From NCBI GenBank assembly GCA_030619215.1, contig JAUXBV010000158.1, positions 1 to 7,368 of the forward strand: DNA of 7,368 nucleotides, given 5' to 3'. The notes under the pieces were generated by a model, which saw only the letters and a program-made list of their open reading frames with translations, did not search any database and was not told the DNA's origin. The DNA is from Fibrobacterota bacterium. Lineage in GTDB: Bacteria; Fibrobacterota; Chitinivibrionia; Chitinivibrionales; JANQEN01. A program made the position numbers and the translations under genes. Each line of letters starts with the position of its first letter. The stretch's first letter is position 1. Shown here piece after piece: positions 6,347 through 7,368 of this stretch.

Positions 6347-6394
6347 CCTGTTTTACAATTTTCAATATAGATTTATTACAGAAAGGATAATACC

Positions 6395-7030
6395 ATGAAA
6401 TCATTGTCTTTCCTTTTATACCCTTTAATACTTTTATGCCTGTTCACCCTGTCTACTTTTGCAGGAGACATGACACTCGTTCACAGTGGTGAAAACCTCA
6501 TTCTCCATGACGATAACATCTGGGAATTTGAAAATAAAAATGCGGAGGAACTGGAAGAGGATTTTGAGATAACACTCAATGACAACCGCATCATCCGTGT
6601 ATTAGCTGAAGGGACCTGGAGATTTGTAAAGAAATCAGAGCTCAAGGCAAAAGGCGTTCTTCCCATAAACCATATATCGGCAAAAGGTACATCCCGGCAC
6701 CAGGTATTATCCGAGGCATCGGCAATAGCCATGAAAAATGCTGTAAGTAAAGCCGCAAAAAAATTGAAGGCTGCAATAAAAACCAAGAAACTGAATTTTA
6801 ACAGACTCCAGGATTGTGTGAGAAGAGTTGAAAAGGATATAGATTCGGAAGAAAGTTTTATAAAAGGTAAAGGGTGGAGTGTTACCACACGATTAATTCT
6901 GGACAAAGGAAGCATCCTTGCGGTGCTGGATTGCGAAGAGGTAAAAAAGGAGAAGAAGGAAGAGAAGAAGAAAGAGAATACGGAAGGGAAAACAGAAGAG
7001 AAAAAGGCAGCGGAAACCAAACAACAATAA
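6395..7030 (+). CDS. secreted protein of unknown function with lysine-rich tail
   Basis: I do not recognise this 211-residue protein with certainty. It starts with a clear Sec signal peptide: Lys2, a hydrophobic core over residues 4-19 and a probable cut after Ala23 (TFA-GD). Cys15 is inside the core and has no proper lipobox. The N-terminal part holds two similar short motifs, DDNIWEF (Trp43) and AEGTWRF (Trp75). These resemble the 'L.dG..v.L.ddGTW.' phrase of small periplasmic proteins such as DUF3157. Residues about 94-180 form an alanine- and lysine-rich helix followed by strands, faintly like the LPP20/FlgT-N type of envelope domain. Mature cysteines are Cys141 and Cys180. Residues 184-211 are almost all Lys, Glu and Thr, a flexible tail that could bind anionic polymers. 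The ATG has AAAGGA seven bases upstream. It is monocistronic and divergent from the fucose operon. Confidence 0.85.
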   Translation: MKSLSFLLYPLILLCLFTLSTFAGDMTLVHSGENLILHDDNIWEFENKNAEELEEDFEITLNDNRIIRVLAEGTWRFVKKSELKAKGVLPINHISAKGTSRHQVLSEASAIAMKNAVSKAAKKLKAAIKTKKLNFNRLQDCVRRVEKDIDSEESFIKGKGWSVTTRLILDKGSILAVLDCEEVKKEKKEEKKKENTEGKTEEKKAAETKQQ

Positions 7031-7059
7031 AAAAATAGATTTCAATATAATCAAAACAT

Positions 7060-7096
7060 AAAAAAAACAGGCCTGCTTCTAATCGCAGGCCTGTTT
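7060..7096 (-). terminator. strong intrinsic terminator of the sigma factor gene (possibly bidirectional)
   Basis: A perfect 12-bp stem (AAACAGGCCTGC at 7065-7076 with GCAGGCCTGTTT at 7085-7096) and an eight-base loop. On the - strand it runs into eight T (complement of 7060-7067), ideal for the gene ending at 7122. On the + strand only TTT follows, so it may partly stop transcription from the secreted-protein gene, whose stop is 34 bases before the stem. Confidence 0.88.
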
Positions 7097-7121
7097 CATA
7101 TCTGTCAAGTCTCAAAAAATA

Positions 7122-7368
7122 TTAAACGGCGCTATATTTTAGGTCTTTTATCTTTTTGGAGCGTTTCAGTTTTTTAAGCGCTATATCTTTAATCTGCCTG
7201 ACACGCTCCCGGGTTATACTCATTCGTGAGCCTATTTCGGTGAGGGTATAATTCGCATCCTCATCAATACCATAGTATAACCTTACAACCTCTTTTTCCC
7301 TGTCTGTTAATACATTAAAAAGCTTATTGATAACCCGGTTCTGCGTCATGCGCATTGCAAAATCATCA
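7122..7368 (-). CDS. RpoD-type sigma factor, C-terminal region 4 (5' part cut off)
   Basis: The frame enters from the right edge (codons readable from 7367) and ends at TAA 7124-7122, giving 81 residues. It contains sigma-70 region 4: LTDREKEVVRLYYGI (4.1), then the helix-turn-helix TLTEIGSRMSITRERVRQI (4.2), which reads the -35 promoter element. The TRERVRQI signature and the LYYGID phrase are of the RpoD/group 1-2 type rather than the ECF type. Regions 1-3 lie outside the window, so the primary sigma factor cannot be told from a group 2 relative. The in-frame ATG at 7355 is internal, not the start. The tail KKIKDLKYSAV follows region 4 directly. It ends at a strong terminator, converging with the secreted-protein gene. 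Confidence 0.92.
   Translation of the reverse strand, partial: DDFAMRMTQNRVINKLFNVLTDREKEVVRLYYGIDEDANYTLTEIGSRMSITRERVRQIKDIALKKLKRSKKIKDLKYSAV

Larger units (their letters stand above)
6011..6394. other. divergent intergenic region (384 bases)
   Basis: Lies between the fucose operon (leftward) and the secreted-protein gene (rightward), so it should hold both promoters; candidates are given separately. The middle (about 6119-6292) is less A+T-rich and open in one + frame, ending in a possible 28-codon ORF. A seven-base inverted repeat GCAAGGA...TCCTTGC brackets much of that ORF. I see no repeat, tRNA or known regulatory RNA. Confidence 0.5.

Noticed and set aside
6481..7020. 179-codon - frame opposite the secreted-protein gene
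   Set aside because: Antisense shadow; its Ser/Phe-rich runs are the complement of the Lys/Glu codons, and the + frame has a signal peptide and a good ribosome binding site.

Overview
The window comes from an A+T-rich bacterial chromosome with long, very A+T-rich intergenic regions, good AAGGAG-type ribosome binding sites and intrinsic terminators. Gene content (a class I mannose-6-phosphate isomerase, a GDP-L-fucose branch, a lone receiver-domain regulator, a secreted lysine-tailed protein and an RpoD-like sigma factor) fits a Gram-negative, environmental, exopolysaccharide- or LPS-making bacterium. An anammox-type planctomycete (Brocadiales) or a similar deep-branching phylum is my best guess. 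That is a low-confidence impression, because no rRNA or other taxonomic marker is present.

Layout, left to right. (1) Bases 2-886, + strand: the 3' part of manA, cut by the window edge. (2) Bases 981-1346, - strand: a single-domain CheY-like response regulator, convergent with manA, with its own terminator and a leader of about 150 nt that contains a second intrinsic terminator (possible attenuator). (3) Bases 1347-2385: about 1 kb without a gene. It holds a cluster of degenerate small hairpins (about 1642-1849) and a complete 131-bp MITE-like element (2026-2156) with 14-bp terminal inverted repeats and a perfect 8-bp target duplication. (4) Bases 2386-2808, + strand: a PPC/DUF296 protein whose terminator hairpin includes its own stop codon. 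(5) Bases 2875-6010, - strand: a sugar-nucleotide operon, transcribed as gmd paralogue 2, gmd paralogue 1, fcl. (6) Bases 6011-6394: a divergent promoter region. (7) Bases 6395-7030, + strand: a small secreted protein of unknown function. (8) Bases 7122-7368, - strand: the C-terminal region 4 of an RpoD-type sigma factor, entering from the right edge and ending at a strong terminator.

How the genes work together. ManA interconverts fructose-6-phosphate and mannose-6-phosphate. Phosphomannomutase and GDP-mannose pyrophosphorylase, not in the window, would make GDP-mannose. Gmd dehydrates it to GDP-4-keto-6-deoxymannose, and Fcl epimerises and reduces that to GDP-L-fucose for glycan synthesis. 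Two complete but diverged gmd genes beside a single fcl suggest that one supplies GDP-fucose and the other may feed a different GDP-6-deoxyhexose or work under other conditions.

I do not see a clear new multi-gene system. The most interesting signals are the MITE-like element with its target duplication, the structured leader of the response regulator, the hairpin cluster, and the diverged second Gmd with an aspartate at the NAD-type position.
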